DNA of 64,000 nt from Crotophaga sulcirostris (taxonomy: Eukaryota; Chordata; Aves; Cuculiformes; Crotophagidae), in the NCBI GenBank assembly GCA_013397455.1, contig VYZB01000016.1:3485153-3549152 (forward strand). Direction: 5' to 3'. Of the stretch, positions 1-12,266 are shown one piece after another. The notes under the pieces were generated by a model, which was given only the letters and a program-made list of their open reading frames with translations, ran no database searches and had not been told where the DNA came from. The number at the start of each line of letters is the position of its first letter. Positions within the stretch are counted from its first letter, which is position 1. Both the position numbers and the translations under genes were made by a program.

Positions 1-404
1 GCATATACATCTTTAAATATGTTTCAAAGTCTAGAATATTTCTTATTAGGCATTTGAGTTTGAAGTGAGTAAAGGAAATACTTAAAACACAAGAGAAATA
101 ATTTAAAACATGGAACGTTTTATAATGTCTTCAAGTAGACACAGACAAGTTGTAGTAAAGATGGGGTTTTGATGAAATTTACATGATGTCTAATAAAAAA
201 CTGTATCTTAATTGGCAAAAAATCTCACTAAGAAAAATCACACAGCAAAATTAAAATTTACCCCATTTCTATAACAACAGCATATCTATAATAGTTTCCT
301 AACCTCTTTGCACTAAATAATACAAATTTAATGATCTAAATCTTGAAAAGATTGTACTTTTAACAAAGTTTAGGTGCAAATATAATAATGTTGAGTGCTA
401 TCGA
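1..404. other. AT-rich non-coding flank, nothing recognised
   Basis: This is AT-rich single-copy-looking DNA up to the first CR1 element. No long reading frame, splice-flanked exon, RNA gene or repeat was recognised. Confidence 0.7.
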
Positions 405-1622
405 TTGCCTGACAAATTGGCTTCTGTGAGGAGGTTACAGCATTGGTGGATAAGAAGAGAGTACCTGACATCATCTCGTTCGACTTGTGCAAAATAGTTG
501 ATGCTGCCCTGCACAACATTCTTGTCTCTAAATTGGAGAGACATGGATTCGATGGATGGACCACTCGGTAAGGAATTGACTGGATGGTCACACTCAGACT
601 TGTGGTCAATGGCTCAATGTCCAGGTGGAGACCAGTGATGAGTGGCACTCCTCGGGAGTGGGTATTGGGACCGGTGTTTAATATCTTTGTCACAGACATG
701 AACAGTGGGATTGAGGACACCCTCAGCATGTCTGCTGATGACACCAAGCTGTGTGGCATGATTGACATGCTGGAGGGAAGGGATGTCATCCACAGCACTC
801 TTGACAGGTTTGAGAGGTGGGCCTATGGGAACCTTATGAAGGTCAACAAGGCCAAGTGCAAGGTCCTGCACCAGAGTCGCAGCAATTCCAAGCACAAATA
901 GAGGCTGGGCAGAGAATGGATTGTGGGTAGCCCTGAAGAGCGAGGCTTGGGGGTGCTGGTGGATGAGAAGCTCAGCATGAGTTGTCAATGTGCGCTTGCA
1001 GCCCAGAAAGCCAACCATATCCTGGACTGCATCAAAAGCAATGTGACCTGTGACCAACAGGTCAAGGGAGGTGAGACTCCCCGTCTAATCTGCTCTCCTG
1101 AGACCTCACATTATTCGGTTCTGGAGTCCTTAGCACAGGAAGGACATGGATCTGTTAGAAAGAGTCCAGAGGAGGGCCATGAAGATGATCAGAGGACTGG
1201 AGCACCTCCCATAGGAAAATAGGCTGAGAGAGTTGGGCTTGTTTTAGCCTTGAGAACAGAAGGCTCCAGGGAGGCCTTATAGCAGCCTTTCGCTACTTGA
1301 AAGGGCCCTACAGGAAAACTGTGGAGGGGGTCTTTATCAGGGAGTGCAGTGACAGGATGACAGGTAATGGTTTTAAGTTGAAAGAGGTTAGTTTTAGATT
1401 AGATATCAGGAAGAAATTTTTTACTGTGAGGATGGTAAGGCACTGGAACAGGTTGCCCAGAGAAGCTGTGTAAACCCCATCCCTCGAAGTGTTCAAGACC
1501 AGGCTGGATGAGGCTTTGAGCAACCTGATCTAGTGAAAGATGTCCCTGCCCATGGCAGGGAGTTAGAGCTGGATGATCTTTAAAGTCCCTTCCGACCCAA
1601 ACCATTATATGATTCAATGAAA
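405..1622 (+). mobile_element. CR1 non-LTR retrotransposon, 5'-truncated, decayed
   Basis: This is a CR1 LINE copy in + orientation, 5'-truncated inside the reverse transcriptase and running to the 3' end. Reading + strand frames gives recognisable CR1 ORF2 segments in order: a region resembling the DFSKAFDTVSHNIL block (about 440-525), the block around VLGPVFNIFVTDM (about 665-705), the catalytic box as SADD (about 730-745), the VNKAKCKVLH block (about 840-875), LGVLVDEKLSM (about 948-980), and the C-terminal block ending near 1520. The last 60 bases are the typical CR1 terminus: a GATGATCTTTAAAGTCCC-like stretch followed by a degenerate copy of the terminal ATTCTATGATTCTATGA-type octamer repeat (ATTATATGATTCAATGA). 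There is no poly(A), as expected for CR1. It is old: stops and frameshifts are scattered throughout. Subfamily not assigned. Confidence 0.95.
423..1530 (+). pseudogene. CR1 ORF2 (reverse transcriptase) remnant, inactivated
   Basis: This is the reverse transcriptase part of the CR1 copy; the intact family protein is an endonuclease-reverse transcriptase of roughly 900 residues or more, of which only the second half is left. The catalytic Asp pair survives in the context SADD, where most CR1 copies have FADD. A TAG at 899-901 interrupts the frame just after the KAKCKVLH block. A one-base frame change lies close to 1062-1065. In the new frame a TAA at 1086-1088 sits where CR1 normally has a Tyr codon in the LPLYSALVRPH block. 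Further breaks follow before the C-terminal block, which reads well again at about 1365-1470. There is no start codon of its own and no host promoter context. It cannot make a functional enzyme. Confidence 0.9.
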
Positions 1623-4600
1623 TGTTATAAAATTGTGAAATTTATAAAATGAGAGCACAGCTTTTACAGAGGAAGGTGCTTTTTAGGATAAATCCTTACC
1701 TAAGAATTGTTGAATTTTTCATGCACAGTGCTGAAGCGAGAAATCCGTCACCTAAAATTATCTTATGCTTTGTGTGTTTTCACACTTTTGTTAACAGTGA
1801 ACTGTTAATTGATATGCATAGGAGACACCACATAAAGCAAAATTTTGGACAAAATGCTGCCACTTTATGGATTAAAAACCCACAAAACTTCCTCCAATAA
1901 CTAATAATAAGTAACGTTTGCTTTTATGTTTGCTTTTTACATCATGCTTTCAATACATTGAAATTGTTGACCGTGCTGACCAGTTTTAGAGAAGTAAAGC
2001 AGAGGAATGGAAATGTGAAGGAATATTCCTGAAAGGTCCCTGAAAATATGGGAAGGAGGGGAAAGATCCAAATTAATGTCCCAATTAGAAAGATGGAGTA
2101 AACTGAGTTTAACTGTATTATTGAAAATCCTTAGAAATTGAACAGAATGAAAGTCACAGAAAACCTTGCTTTTTAGGAATGTGCTGCTTATGGAAGTATC
2201 TGTTTCCTAAACAAATGAGATGGTACTACATTTTTTTAGATGCTTGTAGCATAGTACTTGGTAATGTGATTGTGGTCCTAGGTGTTAGTGGTATAAAAAG
2301 CTGAATACATAATTTTATCTAAGCCTTCCTGAGGCATATGTCTTGACCTATAGCCTGTTAAGGTATTAGACGCAGGTCCAGAAAAAGGGACCCAAAATGT
2401 TCCTTAGAAAAAAAATCAAGCTGCTGTGTCCAATATGCATTTCTGAAAATCCTTTATTGGTTACTGCCTGACCCTGGAGGCGCCTTGAGTCCAAATACAC
2501 TGGGGTTTGACCTGAAGTTTAAAGTAACTAAAGCTCATGCTCCTTTGCTCAAAAAAAAAAAAATGCCTTGGTCTCAGTAACTTTGTGTCTGGCTCATGCC
2601 TAGACAGTTTTAGGGAGCCTGTGGTTTTGTCGAAGGCCAAGAAGGCAATCAGTCCTGCAAAGCTTTTAGGGTTACATCTGCCTTCCTAAAGAATGCAACA
2701 GACACAGACAGATTCTATTTCTGGATTGAGGTACGCAGTTAAAAACTCTTCATCTCCTCCTAAATGTGTGCACAGTGCAGAATAAAAGTCAAGGTTCCTT
2801 GGGCCATCGAAATGGCAAATTACAAGTTTAAATTTGTAGCCTGATAACAAAAAAACAGTGTAAGAACAAAAAGGCTTGGCTTTCAGCACTTTTTTTCTAT
2901 GCAGTGACTACATAAAAGTATTACATGTCAGCAACTTTATGTCATTGTTTAGCACTTATCATTGTTTCCTTCTTTTCCCCAGGGCAATTCCCCTGAATAA
3001 ACAGACACTTTTTTCCCCCAGAACATGCATTAAACAGAAGAGGAGTGCGTCCTCCTGAAATAGCACTGTGAGGAAAAAAAGGCTGTCCTCTTTCTCATTT
3101 TTTTTTGGAGAAAATAAAAAAGCCTTATAGCTTCAAGTCGTAAAGATGTTCTCTGAGTTAAGAACCAAAGTTGAAGAAGGTACCTCATTATATTCCTAAA
3201 CTTTGAGATTTTAGGCATTTTAGAAGTTTCAAACAGCCTGTCTTAACAGTTCCCCATCCCCATTATCTAGCTGTAGACACATGCACGTAGGCTGGGTTTC
3301 CCCTAAGTGACCCCCAGCTCAGTCTTTTAATTGTCTTATGCATTGTTTTAAAGAATGAAATTTCCGGCATCCTGCACCAGGAGCCTTCATTTCTCATAAG
3401 GGGATCTGAATTCAGTACCACAGACTGGTTGTCTAAACATTAGCTACTACAGTATTTAACATTCAGCCTTCTAAGCCCTTCTAGCTATTCCATTGATTAA
3501 TTATCATTGTGAAAAAAATAGGAAAGGTTTTTCATTACTAGTAGTAAGGACCCTGTCCGCTGCAGGAAGTTTTCTAAGGTCTTATGAAGTGTAAGCACAC
3601 CCTCTATAGCAATTTCAAAATCTTGCTGGCTTCACTTCCATAATAATGACCTTTTGCTATTCTCATGCTTTATAAACCTCTCTGTCGTAGTTATTTTCAG
3701 TAGTTCTTACTCCTTCTGTTTCTTTCCTCACCAAACTACATTTGTGTTGGAATACAGAACTCATGTTATTTTCTGCCCATATGGTCTTGGTGAGTTAATC
3801 CATTTCTAGATTGTTGTACGTCAGCACAGAGCACTCTCAAATATTTTCTTGTGCATTTCCATCTGGAAGTCAACATCTCACCTCCTGTCTTTCTAATAGC
3901 TTTTCATAGCAATTTCATAGATTCCTTAGAGCACAGAGAAAATTGGAGTTGCCCTTTTTTAAATTCTGTTTTTTCTGCTTTGCCTCTTTCTGCAGCATTA
4001 TTATCCCAGACATTTAATTTTATTTGAATTGTATGTGTTTAGCAGAAACCATAATATTTCAAATGAAAAAAAAAAATAGGTCTGCAGCCGTATTTTCCCT
4101 TAAAATTGTTTTTATTATTCCTAGGGGTTGGATTATTGAGAGAGGACAAACCTGTGTATAGGAATCTTTTTTTGTTCCCAAATATAAACATTTCTCATTT
4201 ATAAATACCATATGGTCTTCACAGTTCAGCCTCCATTGCTTTTGGCAGTAATAAATTCATATTTTTCTTATTTAAACAAAAAAATCATTTGTAATATTGC
4301 GGTATCTTAACTGTATTTTACTTTGTGATGCCACATAACCAATCTGTTCTACTTTCCTCCTTTAAAAAAATCTGACAGAATCCATCATTTCAAGGTCACA
4401 GTTGTGCTCTTTTCAAGGATTCTGAAACACTTTAAAGGTTTTTTTTAATTCTTCCTTTCTTCTTTTTTTTTAACAAAATATATTTGATGTACCCAAATTT
4501 TTACAATATATTGAATATCAGCTTGAGCATCAATACTTGAAGAATCCTTATAGAATTTCATGTTTATTTTAGTATGCAATAAAACTTTGTTAGAGGTCTT

Positions 4601-7600
4601 TGTGACAATGAGATGCATTAGGCATGGCCCTTTACAATTTTAATAGGTATTCTCATTTTATTTTTTTAATTACCTTTCTCTTTCTTTTTTATAAAAGATT
4701 AACTTTTATATAGAGGATTTGACATTTTTGTCTTATCCAAATAGATAACAAAATTATCTGGGGAAGTTATCCATAATAAAAGACAGAGTTTTATCTATAA
4801 TTCTGTTTGGGGGTTGTCATTTTAAAATTAATGAAAAGTGTTTACATAAATATTTAGTTTGTATTTCTTTTTTGTTGCAATTGCCATCATTGTAAGACAT
4901 AGAACAGTGATAAATTCGCAGGAGTAGAGCTCGTGCCTCATCGCTTGTCAATTACAGCTGTGAAACCAGAATAGCTAACCCAGAAGAGTGTCTGCTTTGC
5001 TTTTTCTGTCAACAGAGGGTATCTTGTTATAAGCAGTTACAGTTTATAGTAGACTGTACAGGTACCCTATTGTGTAACAAAGCATGTACAGTTGCTTGCA
5101 CTGCAGTGCCTCTACTCCCTCTCCCTAGCCCACCCTCCACTCCCACCCATGACTTATCAATGCCTAACTGAAAGTCTTAAGATATTTTTAAGGCTTTCCT
5201 TAGGCCTGGCAAAGGCTGAAGTTAAAAGAAAAGTTTCTGATCTATGGATGGTATATCAACACATTAAATCTGTTAGCAAGCATCATAAACTGAGTCCTCT
5301 GCAGCCTGGCATAAATTTCAGCAGGAGATCGACATCAGGATCAGTACTGGAGAAATGTGAAGATCACAATTACTCATATGCATGTTCCCTACCCACTGAT
5401 TAAGGATTTTTCATACTTGCTCTCATGACCCTTATTAAACCCTGTGATTTTGAAGATTATTTTAAAATTATTCAATAACACAGATCAGTTCTAGATAACA
5501 AATAAATATATATCCTTTATGAGTTACCAGTTCTAAGGACATATTTTCTCAAATGTACACTTTGAAGCATTTTGCAAGCTGTTTCTATGGATTTTTTCCT
5601 GCATGTCAAACATATATTCCACATAATATTACATAAATCAGTTAGACATAAACTATATATATAAAATCAAACTATTGTGTACTGCATATCAAGTTACATT
5701 GCATCTAGCTATTGCTCAGTGTTACTAAGAAGTCTGTTTAGAAATTTCTCATTTCCTTATGAAAAATAAACTTTTCTAGGTACATTTATGGTTTTGCACC
5801 AAAGTATTTAATGGAAAGTGAACTACATAATAAGTGATAACTAAGCCAAACAAGTAGCAGAAATCAAGAGAGTCTAATACTTCGCAACCTGTAGTCAATA
5901 TGATTCAGAAAATAATTCTGACATTTTAATTTTCCCCAGTTCTAGCAAGTACCTCCACTGTAGTAAAGCATAAGCTTCTGAAGATAATACAACAATTTCA
6001 GAAAGCAGGAGCAAAGTGAAGATGCACCAAACATCACTATAAGAATTTTGTGTCTTTCAGGTGTTGCCACTAACAACAATCATGCCAGTTATGACAAGAT
6101 TAGGAAATAGGACAACCTAACAAGATTTTATACTTGGTAGTATTAGCATTTAGAAAAGGAGAGGGACTGGAGTATCTGATGAATGACTGAAAATAACATA
6201 TAGAAGGTTCAGGCCATAATCTTTCTCAGAATATACATTTCTACGTCTTTTGTCCTAATTCTCTTTTTAAAACACCACCACCTTTTCCTCTCCCCTTCCA
6301 TTCCCATTCCCTTCCCCCAGCACAGCGATGAACAATTTGTAAGTTTGTGGATGATGTTTCTGTAACAGAACTATGGAGTTGCTATGATAATTCATTTTAG
6401 TTGAAAACAAAAATGTTATTATTGTAAAATCATATTCTTTCTGTCAGTAAGACAGAAAGAAAAGAACAAGAATTATTCATGACGCAAGGCCATATTTTCA
6501 CCTATGTTTTCCTTGAATTAAAATTAAATCAATAAATCACTGCTGGATGAAAAAGACGATATCAAAAGAGTCCAGCACTCTTTGTGAACTAAGTTAATTA
6601 GGGCCTTTATGTAGAATTCCCAAGACTTAATATATAACCACACCCCTAAAGCCAGACTCAGTATATAAATTCAAGTGTTTTCTAGAAGATGGGAGGAGGA
6701 AAGAGTGTGGTTCCATAGAAAGAAGAGTGAGTATTGTTTACTAGCATTCTAGTTCTCTTCTCTGAAAACTACCAGTACTCTGTGCTAGGTGCAACCAGGG
6801 TTTCGAATAGCACTGGAGCACGGACAGGTAACATTCCCCTTCCATTTCTACCTGCTGATCCTGAGGCAAGGATTCCTGTGACTTCTCCTACATTCTGAGA
6901 CATAGGTTGCTGCATCTGGCTCTTCTATTTAAGTGTACACATGATGCATGTTATAAATATAATTTTCTGTAGTGCAAAAGTTTTATGGACAGTTGCAAGC
7001 CATATGTTCTCAAAGAGAAATCTTTTCCAGATGAACTTGTGAAATCAGTTCGGCTTTTTTTTTCCAAATTAATATGTAGCTGCCAAATTCTACGTGGTAC
7101 TCATCATTTGTTTTTGTCACCTCTCTAATTCTATTTCATATGAATACTAACGATACTAACTTTGAGTCATAGAAAAATGAATTCTGACTCCCATTTTGTT
7201 AGCATATTTTCATTAAAGTCAAATGGCATTCAAAAAAATAATATCTACCTTTTGTATTTCATTCCATTTGGCTCTATTAAATAAACATGTAAATTTGCTT
7301 AGTGTAGAGTAGCTAACAGATATTAAATTCTAGGTTGCTTGAATAGATGGACTAGCATTTTGGACTCAACAATTTCCCCTAGTTTAATGAAATTTGCTTT
7401 AGAGGACAACCATTTACTGTTATTTTTTACTTCATTCAGTGACACAGACTGTGTCTTCTACTTGTTAATTGGTGCATATTAGAAGGGAGTTTATGATACT
7501 TTGATCACTTCTCAAGGAATTAGACTGAGAAACTACGAATTTCTTTATCATAATCTGCTAAACAGTTGTCAGATGGCCATGTCTCTTGGTAACTGAGTTT

Positions 7601-8400
7601 GACTATGTATTTGCTTACTTTATGTATATGTACAGTTACTAGAATACTGCATATGCACGCAAAGTTCAAGCACCAAAATAACTGTTTGCAGAATGAAGGT
7701 CTTAGCAATGGAAACTTCCATCTTCTGTTGCTCCAACAGACACAGTGCTGTGTAGTGAAATTGTATAATGGTGGGCAGAGTCACATGGGCCCTAATGGAA
7801 TTGTTGTTACAAAGAAACAGTATCCAACAGTGTGATTTGCATCATGCTGTGTGAGCCGCCTACACTTTTAAGCGCTTGGTTCTGTGTCTGTAATTTATTG
7901 CTCTAGAAACCATTATAATAATACAAGAAATGCTGAAGCAAGTGTAAAGGAAAGAACACATCACAGTCAGACTGTAATGACTATTTAGACTATTTAAACT
8001 CACTCAGCTTGTTTTACATTTGTAAAACAAATTCTTTTCAATTACTTTTTTTATGCATTTTATTTGACTTTCTGGTCTCTCTGTGGTTGAGATTAAATAC
8101 ACCGTTACACATTTTAAAATAGTTCATGATCATAACTGCTGAAAAATGCAAAGCAAGGCCAAAATATAAAGTGGTCAAAGCAAAAATTTCCAGATATGCT
8201 ATTTCCTGCGTAAGAAATGGTCTCATTCTCATGTAAGTACTTCACAATGTATGATAAATGTATGCTGAAATCTCTCTGTACATCAGATATACAATTCATT
8301 GTGTTAGTCTTTTTAAAAACAATGACATTTAATATATGACTGTTACGGATGACTTCCTCATTAAGCAGGCAGAATGTAGCCAGGATGGGGTTTTTTTCAT
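1623..8400. other. Gene-free AT-rich DNA
   Basis: No exon, RNA gene or interspersed repeat was recognised in this 6.8 kb. It holds short homopolymer runs (for example A13 near 2550 and T8-T9 near 4440-4470), a pyrimidine-rich run at about 6283-6320, and scattered chance reading frames. The longest frame is 103 codons at 5092-5403; it has no recognisable domain and no splice context. A CpG-retaining patch at 4905-4990 is mentioned under findings. Confidence 0.6.
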
Positions 8401-8416
8401 TTCATTGGTATAGTGA

Positions 8417-8428
8417 TCACCAGGGGGC
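8417..8428 (+). promoter_or_regulatory. CTCF-like core motif
   Basis: The bases TCACCAGGGGGC match the vertebrate CTCF core (CCASYAGRKGGC) at 11 of 12 positions; only the first base differs. In an AT-rich gene-poor window such a match is a plausible insulator or loop-anchor site. A lone motif is weak evidence, and the 3' flank (CAATG) does not extend the match. Confidence 0.3.
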
Positions 8429-10329
8429 CAATGTGAGAAAGAAATGCCCTGAGGCTGCTAAGAAGCCCTCAACAGACCAAACTGAGACTTCCAGCTGGTG
8501 GCTCGATATCACCTTTTCAGTCTTGATTTAAGCACAGGACATGGCCCATAATTTTTATCCTCTGGAATTTTTATCCTACTTCTTTTAGCACACGGCTTGC
8601 TTCTGTGTTTTCACTGTTCTGTAGAATAGAGAACAATTTTTGTCAATGTTATTTTCCTTTTGTTTTCTGTGGGCTGAAACCAATCATTTATAACTCCACA
8701 CTTCTTTCTTAGGTATCCAAAAGCTTTCTTTGACCTGAAGAAGTTACTCTAAAAAGTGGTGTAAGGTTCTGTTTTCATTCCTTGTTCTTCTCTGTTTCTT
8801 CTGACTCAGCCAGTACTTTCCCCTCTCTGTTCACTGTGTCTTTTCTTAATTTTCTGAAATTCGTAAGGTAGAGTATAGCTGATAAAAAGGTTTTGGTTCT
8901 AGAAACCCTTAAATTTTTCTGTTGTAGATTTCTATACTGCCCATTTCTCAAACTTTTCTTTCCTGTCTGTCACTCACTGATTCCACTCCAATGAACATTT
9001 CTTTTCTCTTTTGGCAGAGCTCATTTACAAAGCCTAAATGTTCCTCTCTGTCAGTTTACCTCTTTGTCTCTTCTATTACCGTTGTTCTTCATTCCCAGAG
9101 CTCTTTTCTGTCACATCCTTTGCTTCTAGCCTGTTACTACCTTTCCTCAAGCTATTTCTGCATTTCATTCATATTTAATGTTTCCACAGTTCTAACATAA
9201 GTATAGTCACTTCCTTAACCTCCCAGCATAAGTAATTTCTTCTGCCTGAAACACTCTCTTCTTGAAACCACATATTGCTTTTCTACCATATGCTTACACT
9301 TTTCTTGGGGATGTTTAGCAGCCAATGTACATTTGCTTCCTTATCCTCTACCTGCCATGTAAATTTATAGAAATCTTCATGTTTTCTTAACATTTGGTAC
9401 AAAACCCAGATAGACAAAAGCATGATGTACCACAGAAAATTTCACTGTAATGAAACCCCAGTATGGAAAGTAAATGCATGTTTATTAGGATGCTGGTTTT
9501 AATATTTTTTCCTGAATTTCTTCCAGTAAATAGTACACACAGAGCAATATAGCATATAGGAAGGAATAACTGCTACCACCAAACCTAATTTAATTTTCAC
9601 TGATATAATCTAAAGGAAACAAAATCCCTAAATATTTAGGCATTTTCACCAACTCAGTAAGGATCTCTTCAGAAGAACAGATACAGATATCAGGGGACTG
9701 ACCAACTAGAAACTCCAAGGACAAAGTTACATTTTCATCCTCTCATTTCTTTGGTTCTGTGTTTATCTCTGAGGGGTTTTCTTCCCCCACAGATATATTT
9801 TTTTTCTAGAAAAAAATGTATTGAATATTCGATTTTCAGTCTTTGAGTGCATATATGGAATTTAAGCATGAAGTACAGCAAATTTGAAATACATGTAAAT
9901 TTAACTTTTAGAGAAAAGTATAGGTTTAGTAATAGCTTTTGGTCTTCTAACAATATATGGTATTGGAATCATTGTCTAACTCAAGAGAAAGTTCAAAACA
10001 TTACTTATAGGCATATTGGCATGTTGTATTTCTCAAAAGAGTCTGATTCCATATGAAGGTTTTTTCTTTTAAACAGAGAACAAATAAGCAGCAATTTTGT
10101 CGCCTTTTTCAGAACTGCTAGAAAAGTTCAAAAAGCTACAAACTACAGAGAGAAGCAATAAAACAGTAATAAAATTGTTAACGTTATCTATAATTAAACA
10201 GATTAACAGCCAACATTTTTATATTTGTTTTGTTTTGTTTTCACCAAAGCATCTACCATTTATTTAGGAAATTACAGCTAACCATATTACAACTAGGTAG
10301 TGCTAAGATATTTTAATGACCTTAGGATT
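8429..10329. other. Gene-free DNA, nothing recognised
   Basis: AT-rich, with pyrimidine-rich segments at about 8780-9180 that give cysteine- and serine-rich chance frames. No exon, repeat or RNA gene was recognised. Confidence 0.6.
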
Positions 10330-10430
10330 TGGGTTGTTTTTTTTTTCCTTTGTATGTAAATTTTTTTAAGACTCTCATAATTTACTGTGGTTTTGCTTAA
10401 AATGTGTCATTGGGTTGTTTTTTTTTCCTT
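10330..10430 (+). repeat. Two near-identical T-rich blocks beside the assembly gap
   Basis: Blocks at 10330-10350 and 10411-10430 both read TGGGTTG, then a run of 10 or 9 T, then CCTT. They differ by one T and start 81 bases apart. They sit just before the run of N and may be part of a low-complexity region that broke the assembly. Confidence 0.6.
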
Positions 10431-10463
10431 CCTTAAATCATTTACAAAAAATCCATGAACGAG

Positions 10464-10569
10464 NNNNNNNNNNNNNNNNNNNNNNNNNNNNNNNNNNNNN
10501 NNNNNNNNNNNNNNNNNNNNNNNNNNNNNNNNNNNNNNNNNNNNNNNNNNNNNNNNNNNNNNNNNNNNN
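10464..10569. other. Assembly gap (106 N)
   Basis: A run of 106 undetermined bases. Any translated frame crossing it is meaningless. Its true length is unknown because the filler may be an estimate. Confidence 0.99.
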
Positions 10570-12224
10570 ATAAGTGACACCTAGATTAGGATTCATCTTT
10601 GGTGTTTTGCTTCTCTCTCTCCACACCAGGGAAAATGCTTTTTCTTTTGCAGTGCGATCAAGTAAGGTCTTAGATATTTCATATCAGAATTAGGAAAAAG
10701 TTCACATTTTGTCAGGGCTGCTTTGAGTGTATAGACTTGCACAGATCTAGTCTTCAGTAGTCCTTTTCCTAAAGTGTTCTCAGTCAACCCATGAACTATT
10801 TCTACACATCAAAGCTTATTTCCAACTTGGCATTAAAATCAGCTTAAGCCATAAGAGATCGTACCTGATGTGGGGCACCAGCTGCACGATTTCTAGTACC
10901 TTGTTGAACTAATTTTCCATTTCTTTATCATCAGTTTATGAATGTATGTGATATGAACTTAAATACGAATATGTTGAACTCCCCTCCCAACTTTTACAGG
11001 CTATGCAAGTTGTAGTGTGACTATAGAATTATCTCATTTTCTGTTATTGCTATGTCTGTCGCAAGGAAAAATATTTATTTTAATCATGTAGTCCACAGCA
11101 TTTCAAAAATCTTGCGAACTTCTACTGCTTCAGAATGTTTTCTCCCTTTTGCCTTACTATTGTTTTCCTTCGTTTCCTGAGGTAGTTCCATTAGCTCAGC
11201 TGCTCTTCCCACTTGGTCGTTGTTTTGATCCAATGTTTGTGCTGCAGCTTCAGACCTGTCTCCAGATAACTGTCAGAGGTGTCGGATAACACCTGCTTTT
11301 CATTTACACAGCCCTTAATGCTTAACCTTTAGTGCAAAACACTATAGGGAGTTTATGAATATGAAGGAATTACATCAGCAGATATCACTATGCCTGTAAT
11401 CAACAGGTGACTTGAGAACTATGGTGCAGAGACTTACTGTAGAGAACTGCACAGTGATTAGAAGAGCAGTCCCTTTTGATGGGAGCTGACTTTCAGTAAC
11501 CTGTGTTCACAGTCCTGCTTGAAATGCTAAATGCAATGTAATAGGGTGCTGTTATGAAACAGCTTAATCAGTGAGCCACAACCCCAACCAGTTGTCCCAT
11601 CCAGCAGTTGCTATGAGGATAAAAATGGTTATGAAGGAGTTAATGTAAATATTAAATGTATTTCTAATTTAAGGTAAGTGACTCACTATTTCACAGATGG
11701 ATAATAACCTTAATGGCAAAACGATATAAGGCCACAGCTAGAAAGATAGAAGGCCACAGAGGCCACTGTTCATCGCAACCCAAAAATTTAATTAGAAATC
11801 TTTTTCCTCATCTGCTCACTGCTGCTTTTTTAAATCCATTTTATGACAATCAGTAAACACGTTTTAAAAATTAATGTTGATCTTGGAGCAAGTCAGTTGG
11901 CTTTTGGCTGACCCTGAGATGACTGACAAGTGGCAGCATATATTATGTTTCTAGATCTAGCAGGAGAAGCAAGCAAACATTTAATTTCCATCATGACTTG
12001 TAGGGCCAAGATTTTTTTCAGGCATTCTGTTGACAGAAAATGTCAAATATATGAGCTTTAAAGAATTTTCTTTAAATCCACTTATAATATAATGTAATAT
12101 GACAGTGCCTCTTCTGATATACCCCTCTGCTGGTATAAGTTTACCTGTAACTAAGAAATGTAATAATTTCATTCATTATGCCATCAACTTCTCTATAGTT
12201 CATTTTTTCTTTCGGTAGGAAACT
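10570..12224. other. Gene-free DNA with a possible regulatory patch
   Basis: No gene or interspersed repeat recognised. The segment 11150-11450 is less AT-rich and contains an inverted pair of AGGTGT half-sites (11277-11294) and an AGATAA GATA-type motif; see findings. Confidence 0.5.
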
Positions 12225-12266
12225 TTATTATTATTATTACTATTGTTGTTGTTATTGTTGTTGTTG
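12225..12266 (+). repeat. Interrupted (ATT)n/(GTT)n triplet microsatellite
   Basis: About 42 bases made of TTA/ATT units followed by GTT units, with a CTA interruption near 12239-12242. A simple sequence repeat likely to vary in length. Confidence 0.9.

Noticed and set aside
614..1057. 147-codon minus-strand frame
   Set aside because: Antisense shadow of the CR1 reverse transcriptase remnant.
2941..2985. Pyrimidine tract followed by CAG resembling a 3' splice site
   Set aside because: No credible exon with a coding frame and 5' splice site follows. Such tracts are common by chance.
5092..5403. 103-codon + strand frame
   Set aside because: No recognisable domain, no splice or promoter context, and the length is within chance for this base composition.
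7830..7850. POU octamer ATTTGCAT as a stand-alone regulatory site
   Set aside because: Octamer matches also occur near 22770, 27835 and 50845. A single copy in AT-rich DNA is uninformative.
10438..10626. 62-codon frame spanning the N run
   Set aside because: Its middle is undetermined bases, so the frame is an artefact.
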